64,000 nucleotides of DNA from Acidimicrobiia bacterium (GTDB lineage Bacteria > Actinomycetota > Acidimicrobiia > Acidimicrobiales > SKKL01): the NCBI GenBank assembly GCA_041676705.1, contig JBAYRL010000002.1, positions 1-64,000 on the forward strand. The letters are read 5' to 3'. The notes under the pieces are model-generated. The model saw nothing but the letters and a program-made list of their open reading frames with translations. It made no database searches and was not told where the DNA came from. This document shows, in pieces, positions 8,086-16,530 of the stretch. The position numbers and the translations under genes are program-made. The first letter of the stretch is position 1. The number at the start of each line of letters is the position of its first letter.

Positions 8086-11000
8086 ATGATTTTATTTGGT
8101 TCCAACGTAGACACTGAGCTGCTGGCCTTGCGGTCAATCATCGACGATCTGCCAGAAGAACTTGGCCCAGTTGATTGGTTCAATCCCGACCGCATTGAAG
8201 GGTTACCACCACTAGATCAAGTTTCAATGGTCGTGCTTAGGCTCTTAGGTGGTGAAGAGGCCTGGTCTCCTAACTTTCGACAATTACAGCAGGTATGCCA
8301 AGAGCTAAACATTGCGTTGGTTGCAGCTGGTGGGGAAAACCACCCTGACGCCGAGCTGTTGGAAGCCTCCAGCGTGCCGAGTGGCGTGGCCGAAGAAGCA
8401 CATCGCTACCTAAGCGCTGGTGGGCCCGAGAATGTTGGCAATCTTCTCCGTTTTCTTTCCGACACCGTCAACATGACTGGAGTCGGCTTTGACCGGCCAA
8501 TCGAAATTCCCGAATACGGGGTTTGGAATGGGGCGGGATTAGGCAAAACCGGTCTTCCTCGAAACCCTTCACGGCCTTTGGTGGCAGTGGTTTTCTACCG
8601 TGCCCACTTGGTGGCTGGCAATACCTCGTATGTGAGTGATCTTTGCCGGGCCATAGAAGATGCCGGAGGCGAGGCCATCGCGATTTGGACCTATTCACTT
8701 CGGCGAGACAACGCCGATGGCACCGTTGCAGCCTTAAGTTTGTGTGTTGAATACGGGGCCGATGTGATCATCACCTCAACTTTGGCGGCTGGTTCGGCGG
8801 CCGATGACGGCGACGACTGGTATGTACCTGGTTTGGCCGAAGTCTCGGTGCCAGTGATTCAAGCCCCAGCCACCAGCAGGTCCCGTCAAGAATGGTTAGA
8901 AGACGACGCTGGCCTCCCGCCCCACGATGTTGCCACCGGGGTTGCCATCCCTGAATTCGATGGTCGAATCATCGGGCCTACCTACGCCTTCAAAGAAGTT
9001 GTGGATGAAGGAAGCCACCCCGGTGCCGAAATTATTGCCACCCGGGCTGACCCCGAACGCAGCGCACACCTGGCCCGACTCGCCATTGCCCATGCCGAAC
9101 TCGGCCGGGTTGAAACGTCGCAACGCCGTATCGCCATAGTGCTCTCGGCGTATCCCACTAATCGTTCTCGTTTAGGCAACGCCGTAGGGCTAGACACTCC
9201 CTCATCTACCATTAGCTTGCTAAACGCCCTGGCTAGTGAGGGATACCAACTCAACATCATTCCAACCAATGGTGATGCGTTGATGGATGAACTTGCCACC
9301 AACTTTACCTACGATCAGCCCCAACTAAGCGCTGCCCAGCTACAAGCCGCCGCCGGTTCGTTTAGCGCTACGGACTACCAAAATTGGTTCCGCACCCTGC
9401 CCGATGACGCCCAGTCGCTGGTAGAAAACGTGTGGGGTGACGCTCCAGGTGAGGTGTATTTTCACGAAAATGCTCTACATTTTCCCGGCCTCGACCTTGG
9501 AAACGTGCTGGTTAGCATTCAGCCGCCCCGAGGTTTTGGCACCGACCCGATAGGCACTTATCACGCTCCCGACCTACCCCCACCGCACCACTATCTAGCG
9601 TTTTATCGCTGGCTCGCCACCCCGCAGGACGAAGGTGGTTGGGGTGCTCACGCCATTGTGCATCTTGGTAAACACGGCAGCCTGGAATGGCTACCCGGCA
9701 AGGCGCTAGCCCCAGCAGCTGGGTGTTTCCCATCAGCGGCCTTGGGTGAAGTGCCGTTCTTTTATCCGTTTGTGGTTAACGACCCTGGCGAAGGTGCCCA
9801 AGCTAAGCGCCGCACCCATGCTGTCATCATTGACCACCTGCCACCGCCGCTGACCAGGGCCGACACCTACGACGATTTGGCTCGGTTGGAACAGCTGCTC
9901 GATCTTTACGCCCAAAGCCAAGGCATGGACCCGGCGAAACTGCCTGCACTGCGGGCCCAGGTGTGGGATTTAATGGTGCAAGCCGAAATTCATAGAGATT
10001 TGGATTTGGGTGACCATCGGCCCGACGACACCGACTTCGATGACCTGTTAGTTCACGTAGACGGCTACTTGTGCGCACTCAAAGACGCCCAGATTCGCGG
10101 TGGTTTGCACACCTTGGGTCGCGGTCCTAGCGGTGATGAACTTGTTGAAACCATTTTGGGGGTGACCCGTCTGCCCCAAGGTAACGTACCGTCGCTGCGT
10201 GAGAGTGTGGCTGCCAAACTCGGTATCGATCTCACCCAAGAAATTCGCAGTGAGATAGACCTGGTTGAGGCCGAGTGTCGCCAGCAGGTTGAGGCCTTGG
10301 CCTCCAATGGTTGGGCCTGCGAGGAAACTGACAATGAAACGTTGCAATGGGTTAGCAAAACTCTGGTTCCAAACTTGGCCCGAACCAGCGACGAGGTTAC
10401 CAACCTCATCGCCGCCTTGGCAGGCCGTCCAGTACCCAGCGGGCCAAGCGGCGCACCTAGTCGAGGGGCGGCCCATGTGCTTCCCACCGGACGGAATTTC
10501 TATTCGCTCGACCCTAAAGCGGTGCCGTCACCCCTTTCGTGGGAGGTCGGTAACGCCCTCGCCAACAAGCTGCTAGAGCGTCAGCTCAAAGAAAGTAACG
10601 AGTACCCCCGCACAGTTGGATTGGTGCTTTGGGGAACCGCCGCCATGCGCACCGCGGGTGACGACGCCGCTATGGCCTTGGCCCTGCTGGGCGTAAAACC
10701 CGAATGGAACCCAGAGAACCAACGCATAACCGGCCTTCGTGCCATACCGATAGAAGAACTGGGCCGCCCCCGGGTAGATGTCACGCTGCGGATAAGCGGT
10801 TTCTTCCGCGATGCCTTCCCCCATATGATTGCTTTGTTGGATGACGCGGTGGCGCTGGTGGCTTCCCTCGATGAAAGCGACCGCGACAACCCTATTCGGG
10901 CCGCTGGAGTTGAGGATGCTCGCCTCTGGGGTCCACCACCTGGTGGTTACGGCTCGGGTTTGCTTGAAATGTTGGCGGATCGGTCGTGGCGTAGTGAAAC

Positions 11001-11634
11001 CGACCTGGCCGAGGTGTATTTGGCCTGGTCGGGCTTTGCCTACGGTCGTAACCGCTTTGGTGAAGCACAACCCGAGGGTATGCGTCGACGCTTCGGTGCC
11101 ATCGAAATAGCCGTCAAGAATCAAGACAATCGTGAACACGATATTTTCGATTCGGGAGACTACGCCGAAGAACATGGCGGCATGGTGGCAGCGGTAAAGG
11201 CGTTACGCGGTGAAGCCCCCAAAGCCTGGTTTGGTGACTCATCGAACCCGGCCAATCCCCAAGTGCGGTCATTGAAGGAAGAAGCCGCCCGGGTAGTACG
11301 GAGCCGGGTCCTTAACCCGAAGTGGATTGAGGCCATGCAACGACACGGATACAAAGGCGCTTTTGAGTTGGCCGCCACGGTTGATTATTTGTTCAACTAC
11401 GACGCCACCACCCAGGTCGTAGATGACTGGATGTATGAACAGGTGACCCAGGCCTATGTGGCTGATCCGGCCATGCGAAAGTTTTTCGAGGCTTCGAACC
11501 CCTGGGCGTTGACGTCGATTGCCGAAAAGCTGTTAGAAGCCGACGAGCGTGACTTATGGGACGCCTCTAAGGAAGCCCGCCAAAATTTAGTCGATGCCAT
11601 TCTCGAAGCCGAAGGTTGGGAAGAGTCCCGATGA
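8086..11634 (+). CDS. cobN: Cobaltochelatase subunit CobN
   Basis: The large catalytic subunit of the aerobic-type cobaltochelatase, which inserts Co2+ into hydrogenobyrinic acid a,c-diamide using ATP hydrolysed by partner AAA+ subunits. At 1182 residues it has the usual CobN length. The family core is visible around residues 520-590 with HLGKHGSLEWLPGKA followed by an invariant NDPGEG run. It starts at ATG 8086 with a GGAGACG ribosome binding site and overlaps the next gene by 4 bp. The related magnesium chelatase BchH/ChlH is excluded by the context: a B12 riboswitch, CobO and CobQ, and no chlorophyll genes. Confidence 0.93.
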   Translation: MILFGSNVDTELLALRSIIDDLPEELGPVDWFNPDRIEGLPPLDQVSMVVLRLLGGEEAWSPNFRQLQQVCQELNIALVAAGGENHPDAELLEASSVPSGVAEEAHRYLSAGGPENVGNLLRFLSDTVNMTGVGFDRPIEIPEYGVWNGAGLGKTGLPRNPSRPLVAVVFYRAHLVAGNTSYVSDLCRAIEDAGGEAIAIWTYSLRRDNADGTVAALSLCVEYGADVIITSTLAAGSAADDGDDWYVPGLAEVSVPVIQAPATSRSRQEWLEDDAGLPPHDVATGVAIPEFDGRIIGPTYAFKEVVDEGSHPGAEIIATRADPERSAHLARLAIAHAELGRVETSQRRIAIVLSAYPTNRSRLGNAVGLDTPSSTISLLNALASEGYQLNIIPTNGDALMDELATNFTYDQPQLSAAQLQAAAGSFSATDYQNWFRTLPDDAQSLVENVWGDAPGEVYFHENALHFPGLDLGNVLVSIQPPRGFGTDPIGTYHAPDLPPPHHYLAFYRWLATPQDEGGWGAHAIVHLGKHGSLEWLPGKALAPAAGCFPSAALGEVPFFYPFVVNDPGEGAQAKRRTHAVIIDHLPPPLTRADTYDDLARLEQLLDLYAQSQGMDPAKLPALRAQVWDLMVQAEIHRDLDLGDHRPDDTDFDDLLVHVDGYLCALKDAQIRGGLHTLGRGPSGDELVETILGVTRLPQGNVPSLRESVAAKLGIDLTQEIRSEIDLVEAECRQQVEALASNGWACEETDNETLQWVSKTLVPNLARTSDEVTNLIAALAGRPVPSGPSGAPSRGAAHVLPTGRNFYSLDPKAVPSPLSWEVGNALANKLLERQLKESNEYPRTVGLVLWGTAAMRTAGDDAAMALALLGVKPEWNPENQRITGLRAIPIEELGRPRVDVTLRISGFFRDAFPHMIALLDDAVALVASLDESDRDNPIRAAGVEDARLWGPPPGGYGSGLLEMLADRSWRSETDLAEVYLAWSGFAYGRNRFGEAQPEGMRRRFGAIEIAVKNQDNREHDIFDSGDYAEEHGGMVAAVKALRGEAPKAWFGDSSNPANPQVRSLKEEAARVVRSRVLNPKWIEAMQRHGYKGAFELAATVDYLFNYDATTQVVDDWMYEQVTQAYVADPAMRKFFEASNPWALTSIAEKLLEADERDLWDASKEARQNLVDAILEAEGWEESR

Positions 11635-13418
11635 GCGCCAAATCCTTTGGTTTCCACCGAGTAGTCGGGCAAGAGGACGCCAAACTGGCACTCACCCTGG
11701 CCGCGGCCGACCCCAAAATTGGTGGCGTTTTGCTGCGGGGTCACAAAGGTTCGGCCAAGACCACCTTGGCGCGGGGCCTGGCCGAGCTGTTACCAAACGC
11801 GCCGTTCGTGGAATTGCCCTTGGGCGCCACCGAGGACCGATTGGTGGGCACCATCGACACCACCGCCGCCCTAAGCGGTGAGGGCATAAAGTTTCAGCCC
11901 GGTTTATTGGCCGAGGCCCATGGTGGGGTGCTGTATGTGGACGAAATAAACCTGTTAGCCGACCATTTGGTTGACACCTTGTTAGACGTGGCGGCTTCGG
12001 GTGAAAACATTGTGGAGCGCGACGGTTTATCGCATCGTCACCCGGCTCGATTTGTGTTGATCGGGTCGATGAACCCTGAAGAAGGCGAGCTGCGGCCCCA
12101 ACTGCTTGACCGCTTTGGTTTCTGCGTAGAAATTACTGCGCCCACCGAGCTTGCAACACGTGTACAGGCTGTTGCTACCAGGCTTCACTTCGATGGTTTG
12201 AGCCTGGGCAACCCGCCCATGCCAAACGAGCACGAAGCCCGACTCCTACCCAAGCCGGGCCAAAACACCGCTCGGGCCGCCATTTCCCAGGAAATACTAG
12301 AAGCGGCGTCACGCTTAGCACTTGAAGTTGGGGCAGAAGGTTTACGGGCCGACATTGCATTGTGTAGGGCTGCAGCCACGCTGGCTGAGCTGCAACAACA
12401 ACTAGAGGTAACCGAAGAAGAACTCCGCCGAGTGGCCCCACTGGTGTTGGCGCATCGCAGCCGCCGAGGGCCGTTCGATCCACCTACCCTTGATGAAGAA
12501 CGGTTAAACCAAGCACTAGAGACAGCCTTCGATCAACCAAGCGAAGAGCGCAATGAGGAAACTTCTAGTGAACCCCACAACACCAGCGACGAATCAACCG
12601 ACGGCAACAATGAGGCACCAGTAGACAACCGTTCATCGTCGCAACCCCAGAAACCCATGGCGCTAGGCCAGGCCCGCACTATCGTTTCTCCACCACCACG
12701 TGAGGTTGCATCGAGCCGAGGTCGTTTTGTACGCGACCTAGAACATCGCCCCGGAGACCCGGTGGCCGTGCTATCAACCGTTCGTTCCTTCGCCCAACGC
12801 CGTAGTGCCGACCCCACCGCAGAAATATCGGCCCGTGATCTTCGGAGTGAGCAACGCAGCGAACCAGCCCAACAGACCATTGTGATTTGTGTTGATCTAA
12901 GCGGATCTATGGGCGCACAAGAGCGCAGCGAACTTGCCACTGGGGTGGTACTTGGGCTGTTAGGAAGCGCCTATCAACAGCGTTACCGCGTGGCGCTAGT
13001 CACCTTTGCTGGCGAGGGGGCCGACTTGGCACTTTCGCCAACCTCCAGCGTGGAAGTAGCACGCAACCGCCTCCACAATCTCTCAACCGGCGGCCCTACC
13101 CCGCTCGCCGAAGGTTTATCGCTTGGCCAACAAACCTGCCAAAACGCGGCTCGAAGTGGAAGTGAAGCCCACCTCATGGTCATAACCGATGGGCGAGCAA
13201 CAGGAGACGCCAACGCCATGGAGGGCGCCTTAGCGGCCGCCCGCAAAATTCGGGATCGAGGAATTCAGTCCACCGTTTTGGACTGTGAAAGCGGGGCCGT
13301 GCGTTTGGGGCTCGCCGAGACACTTGCTACCGCCATGGGCGCCTACTACCAGCCAATTGATCAGCTTGAAAGCGCCAAAATAGTCGACCTAATAACCACA
13401 ACCAACCAAACCCATTAG
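11631..13418 (+). CDS. ChlI/ChlD-type fused chelatase ATPase subunit
   Basis: This 595-residue protein combines the AAA+ motor (ChlI/CobS-like) and the VWA adaptor (ChlD/CobT-like) in one chain, and probably drives CobN. Walker A is GHKGSAKTT (about residue 40), Walker B is GVLYVDEINLL (about 100), and sensor residues are in IGSMNPEEGELRPQLLDRFG. An acidic, Pro-rich linker spans roughly 290-370, and the VWA domain with the MIDAS motif DLSGSM is near 420. The start is ATG 11631, overlapping the cobN stop by 4 bp, which makes translational coupling likely. Actinobacteria lacking CobS/CobT commonly use such ChlID proteins for cobalt insertion. The assignment to cobalt rather than magnesium rests on context. 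Confidence 0.88.
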   Translation: MSAKSFGFHRVVGQEDAKLALTLAAADPKIGGVLLRGHKGSAKTTLARGLAELLPNAPFVELPLGATEDRLVGTIDTTAALSGEGIKFQPGLLAEAHGGVLYVDEINLLADHLVDTLLDVAASGENIVERDGLSHRHPARFVLIGSMNPEEGELRPQLLDRFGFCVEITAPTELATRVQAVATRLHFDGLSLGNPPMPNEHEARLLPKPGQNTARAAISQEILEAASRLALEVGAEGLRADIALCRAAATLAELQQQLEVTEEELRRVAPLVLAHRSRRGPFDPPTLDEERLNQALETAFDQPSEERNEETSSEPHNTSDESTDGNNEAPVDNRSSSQPQKPMALGQARTIVSPPPREVASSRGRFVRDLEHRPGDPVAVLSTVRSFAQRRSADPTAEISARDLRSEQRSEPAQQTIVICVDLSGSMGAQERSELATGVVLGLLGSAYQQRYRVALVTFAGEGADLALSPTSSVEVARNRLHNLSTGGPTPLAEGLSLGQQTCQNAARSGSEAHLMVITDGRATGDANAMEGALAAARKIRDRGIQSTVLDCESGAVRLGLAETLATAMGAYYQPIDQLESAKIVDLITTTNQTH

Positions 13419-13426
13419 GAGCCAAA

Positions 13427-14005
13427 ATGCCAGTACGTGAACCTGACGACATTCCAACGGATGACCCTCGACCCGATGACCTACGCCGAGCACCTTCGCT
13501 GGTGTTGGTGAATACCGGGAACGGGAAAGGTAAAAGTTCAGCTGCGGTAGGAGTTATCGTGCGATCTATCGCCCGAGGGTGGAAGGTGGGGATGATTCAG
13601 TTTCTGAAATCGGGCACCTGGAAAACCGGGGAAGAAAAAATCTGTCAACAAATAGGGGCCGAATGGTGGGCTATGGGCGAAGGGTTCACTTGGGATTCAG
13701 AAGATTTGACCCTGGACCAAGCCGTGGCTGCCCAGGCCTGGGAACACGCTAAAGGCCTTATAAATGCGGGCGACCATAACCTTATTGTGATGGATGAGGT
13801 CACGTACCCGCTGAACTGGAAATGGATCGACCTAGACGATTTCATCGCAACCATCGTCAATCGGCCAGAACATGTAAATATCATCTGCACCGGTCGCAAC
13901 GCTCCCGAGGCGTTGGTGGAAATAGCCGACACCGTGACCGAAATGAAAGAAATCAAACACGCTTATGCCCAAGGCATCCGGGCCAAAAAAGGCATTGACT
14001 ACTAG
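13427..14005 (+). CDS. cobO: Cob(I)yrinic acid a,c-diamide adenosyltransferase CobO/BtuR
   Basis: This enzyme transfers the adenosyl group of ATP to Co(I) of the corrin ring, forming the adenosylated intermediate or coenzyme B12. The P-loop GNGKGKSSAA (about residues 25-34) and the following IQFLKSG segment are hallmarks of the CobA/CobO/BtuR family. At 192 residues the length is normal. It lies 8 bp after the chelatase subunit, with AGGAG before ATG 13427, and its end overlaps the cobQ-like gene. CobO and BtuR roles (synthesis or salvage) cannot be separated by sequence. Confidence 0.93.
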   Translation: MPVREPDDIPTDDPRPDDLRRAPSLVLVNTGNGKGKSSAAVGVIVRSIARGWKVGMIQFLKSGTWKTGEEKICQQIGAEWWAMGEGFTWDSEDLTLDQAVAAQAWEHAKGLINAGDHNLIVMDEVTYPLNWKWIDLDDFIATIVNRPEHVNIICTGRNAPEALVEIADTVTEMKEIKHAYAQGIRAKKGIDY

Positions 14006-14837
14006 TCACCGGGCCCTGGCTATTTGGGGCACTAGTTCTGGCGCTGGGAAAAGCCTGATCACTACCGCGCTAGCGCGTTGGTACCAGCGCCAAGGCCTCA
14101 AAGTCATGCCGTTCAAAGCCCAGAACATGTCGAACCATGTAGCGATTATCGATGGCGGCGAGATGGGGGTTGCTCAATGGCTCCAAGCTTTAGCTGCCAA
14201 CCAAACGCCTCGGGTGGAAATGAACCCGGTGCTGAGCAAACCACGTCCCGATGGCACCAGCCAGGTGGTGCTCTTGGGCCAGCTAAGCGAAAAGCTAACC
14301 CAACTGCCGTGGCGTGAGCGAGCATCACAAGTGTGGGACACCGTTCGGAAAGCCGCAGACGGCTTGGCCGAAGAAGCTGACCTTTTATTGGTTGAAGGGG
14401 CAGGTAGCCCGGCTGAAATTAACCTGGCCGATGTTGATTTGGCCAACCTCGCTATTGCGCGCCATCTGAATGCACCGGCACTGTTAATTAGCGATATTGA
14501 CCGGGGCGGCGCCTTCGCTCATATCTACGGCACCTGGTCACTTCTGCCACGAGAACACAGAGCCCGGATCAAAGGCTTTGTGATGAACGGTTTTCGAGGC
14601 GATGCTTCCCTTTTGGCCCCTGGCCCGCAACGCCTAGGCCAGCTAACCGGGGTAGATAGCGTGGCGGTTATGCCATGGTTGGCGCACGAGCTACCCGAAG
14701 AAGACAGCGCCGGGAAACAGCGTAAAACCCCAGGGGAGAATGGCGCTACCGATTTGGAAGCAACCTTTGAGCTGCTGGCCGATGCTGTGGAAGAACATCT
14801 GGATTTGGATCTGTTACGCCGCTTTGGTGGGTTGTAA
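13965..14837 (+). CDS. CobQ-like cobyric acid synthase lacking the glutaminase domain
   Basis: Cobyric acid synthase uses ATP and glutamine to amidate four carboxylates of the adenosylated corrin. Residues 17-235 match its N-terminal ATPase (dethiobiotin-synthetase-like) domain: GTSSGAGKS P-loop, PFKAQNMSN, MNPVLSKP, LVEGAGSPAEINL and SDIDRGGAFAHIYG. CobQ is normally about 480-500 residues with a C-terminal class-I-like glutaminase domain. Here the chain has only 290 residues and jumps from PWLAHELPEEDS to a short tail resembling the extreme CobQ C-terminus (LADAVEEHLDLDLLRRF). An in-frame deletion of about 200 residues is the simplest reading. ATG 13965 overlaps cobO by 41 bp, and TTG 13995 after AAAGG is an alternative start. 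The 3' end overlaps ctaA on the other strand by 92 bp. Confidence 0.82.
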   Translation: MPKASGPKKALTTSHRALAIWGTSSGAGKSLITTALARWYQRQGLKVMPFKAQNMSNHVAIIDGGEMGVAQWLQALAANQTPRVEMNPVLSKPRPDGTSQVVLLGQLSEKLTQLPWRERASQVWDTVRKAADGLAEEADLLLVEGAGSPAEINLADVDLANLAIARHLNAPALLISDIDRGGAFAHIYGTWSLLPREHRARIKGFVMNGFRGDASLLAPGPQRLGQLTGVDSVAVMPWLAHELPEEDSAGKQRKTPGENGATDLEATFELLADAVEEHLDLDLLRRFGGL

Positions 14838-15837
14838 CGACGGCCGCTGCCAAAAGCAAAGCACCGACACCTTGGTGCGCAACCCCAAGACCTACCGGAA
14901 CTGCATTAATGAGAGTGAGAACACCGAGCAGGAACTGAGTAGCAACAACTAGCTCTAACATTAGGGCCAGCTTTGTTTGGCCGCTCCGGTATATCCGGTA
15001 AGCAACGGCCAAAGAAACGGCCGCTACCACCACCGCCATCCAGCGGTGCAAAAACTGTACGGCGACCAGGTTATCTACGGCGTTCGACCACCAAGGCGAC
15101 AAATCGCCTAGGCCTGACGGCACCCAGGCCCCGTTCATTTTGGGCCAGGTGTTAAACATAAAACCAGCGTTTAACCCGGCGGTAAAGGCCCCCAGGGTGA
15201 ACTGCACAAACAACAACACCATAAAGCTCACCATCAGCCAACTAGGCCGCCACACGCTGCGGTCGTCGCCGCGGTGCAGGCTTTGAAGATCTAAGGCGGT
15301 CCACACCAAAGCGGCCAAAAGAACCAAGGCAGTTATAAGGTGCAGCGCCAACCTTTCGTGCGCCACATCGGGCCGATCGACGAGACCACTTGCTACCATC
15401 CACCAGCCAATTGCGCCTTGTAACCCTACTAACGCTGCTAGTAGGGTTAGCCGTTTGCCATAGCCTTTGGGCACCGCTCGGCGATACAGAAACCAAAGCA
15501 GCGGCACCACTAGGGCCACTCCGATTAAACGACCCAGTACACGGTGAATGTATTCCCACCAAAAAATGCCTTTGAACTGTGACAAAGACATTCCGGTATT
15601 AACCAAAAGATATTCTGGGGTCGCCCGATAAGCGTCAAACTCGGCGTTCCAATCTGACGCACTAAGGGGTGGGATAATTCCACTGATGGGTTCCCATCGG
15701 ACCATAGAGAGACCCGATTGGGTAAGACGGGTCGCCCCACCTACCACCACCATCACAAACACCAACCCGGCCACGGCCCAAATCCAGCGACTCAGCGCCA
15801 AGGGTTTTGCTGTTGATGGCGTTAGCGGCTCAGCCAC
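14746..15837 (-). CDS. ctaA: Heme A synthase, COX15/CtaA family
   Basis: A polytopic membrane enzyme that oxidises the C8 methyl of heme O to the formyl of heme A for cytochrome c oxidase. Its 363 residues hold about eight transmembrane helices. Histidine motifs expected for heme coordination are present: EYIHRVLGR (about residue 95), AHERLALHL, QFLHRWMA and VAHQGVG. The long loop GFMFNTWPKMNG is typical of the COX15 (mitochondrial/proteobacterial) branch rather than the short Bacillus CtaA branch. The start is GTG 15837 with no evident Shine-Dalgarno sequence, and a 13 bp palindrome lies just upstream. The 3' end converges with and overlaps the CobQ-like gene by 92 bp. Confidence 0.9.
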   Translation of the reverse strand: MAEPLTPSTAKPLALSRWIWAVAGLVFVMVVVGGATRLTQSGLSMVRWEPISGIIPPLSASDWNAEFDAYRATPEYLLVNTGMSLSQFKGIFWWEYIHRVLGRLIGVALVVPLLWFLYRRAVPKGYGKRLTLLAALVGLQGAIGWWMVASGLVDRPDVAHERLALHLITALVLLAALVWTALDLQSLHRGDDRSVWRPSWLMVSFMVLLFVQFTLGAFTAGLNAGFMFNTWPKMNGAWVPSGLGDLSPWWSNAVDNLVAVQFLHRWMAVVVAAVSLAVAYRIYRSGQTKLALMLELVVATQFLLGVLTLINAVPVGLGVAHQGVGALLLAAAVVTTHQSGVTDPNPDVLPQHRPAAQRLLPNR

Positions 15838-15840
15838 AAG

Positions 15841-15853
15841 AACAACCGTTGTT
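15841..15853. promoter_or_regulatory. 13 bp palindrome upstream of ctaA
   Basis: AACAACCGTTGTT is a perfect inverted repeat around a central base and ends 3 bp before the ctaA GTG start codon. The position would suit a repressor site overlapping the transcription start. No protein is known to me for this exact sequence. Confidence 0.35.
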
Positions 15854-15904
15854 TACGGCACGGCACATGGCAAGGTTTCCGGGCAGGTTATAGCGTTCAA
15901 CTAG

Positions 15905-15989
15905 TGCGGGAGGGGGGACTCGAACCCCCACGGGCATTTCTGCCCAGCTGGGTTTAAGCCAGCAGCGTCTACCATTCCGCCACTCCCGC
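15905..15989 (-). tRNA. tRNA-Leu (anticodon UAA)
   Basis: The minus strand folds into a class II tRNA. It has a 7 bp acceptor stem GCGGGAG/CTCCCGC with discriminator A, and an anticodon stem GCTGG/CCAGC with loop CTTAAAC giving anticodon UAA. A long variable arm and a T arm with GTTCGAG complete it. CCA is not encoded. The large variable arm is expected for leucine. Confidence 0.96.
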
Positions 15990-16042
15990 AGCACTCATAA
16001 TGTAGCGCTTAGGTGGCGTAACGGCGAGATAGAGAAAAAACC

Positions 16043-16489
16043 TTATGCCGCCACGTGGGGCACCTCGGAAACGACAGCCGACCACAGCGAGCTGCGTGCC
16101 GCCATCGCCGCTTTGCCGACCAACGCATTGGCCACAACAACCCCTTCAACCAAATCGGCCAACACGGCTTGCCAGGGTCGACCTTGTAAACGAACAGAGA
16201 CCGTAGAACCACCATCGGGACGACGTTTAATACTGCGATCGGCCTGAGCCAAACGGGGTGGGCTACGAAAGGCGGGCACGGTTAGGCCTAATGATCGAGC
16301 CGCTTCGCCGAGGTGCGCCACAGCATCGGCAAAGCGCAGCGCCGTAGCCGTGGTGGCGGTAGCCGTGGTGGCTGTAGCCGTGCTTGCCGTGGCCGTTGTG
16401 CTACTGGAATTGGGGCCACCAACACTGTGGTGGAATTGTGCTGGTGAAGGACGGATGCGGTTAATGGGAAGAGCTTGCACGTTTTTCAT
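16043..16489 (-). CDS. Hypothetical protein with Thr/Ala repeat linker
   Basis: A 148-residue protein of no recognised family. Residues 1-30 form a lead-in, and about 31-51 are a Thr/Ala-only stretch encoded by an imperfect 15 bp DNA repeat. Residues 52-148 are predicted helical with Ala, Val and Leu-rich segments. There is no clear signal peptide or membrane helix. The start ATG 16489 is supported by a -10-like GATAAT exactly 6 nt upstream, as in other probable leaderless genes here. It may be a small nucleoid- or polymer-associated protein, but nothing in the sequence decides that. Confidence 0.6.
   Translation of the reverse strand: MKNVQALPINRIRPSPAQFHHSVGGPNSSSTTATASTATATTATATTATALRFADAVAHLGEAARSLGLTVPAFRSPPRLAQADRSIKRRPDGGSTVSVRLQGRPWQAVLADLVEGVVVANALVGKAAMAARSSLWSAVVSEVPHVAA
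16344..16403. repeat. Four imperfect 15 bp tandem repeats inside a coding region
   Basis: Units start GTAGCCGTGGTGGCG at 16344, 16359 and 16374, with a more diverged fourth unit at 16389-16403. The 15 bp period keeps the frame, so copy-number change would lengthen or shorten the Thr/Ala linker of the gene at 16043-16489 by 5 residues per unit. Confidence 0.8.
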
Positions 16490-16501
16490 AACCCCATTAT
16501 C
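16487..16501 (-). promoter_or_regulatory. -10-like element for probable leaderless gene
   Basis: On the minus strand GATAAT (16501-16496) is followed by 6 nt and ATG 16489. There is no Shine-Dalgarno sequence and no convincing -35 box. The spacing matches the leaderless layout at 602, 6765 and 60371. Confidence 0.4.
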
Positions 16502-16530
16502 AAGACCAGCTGTGACATTTTAGGGTTGGC

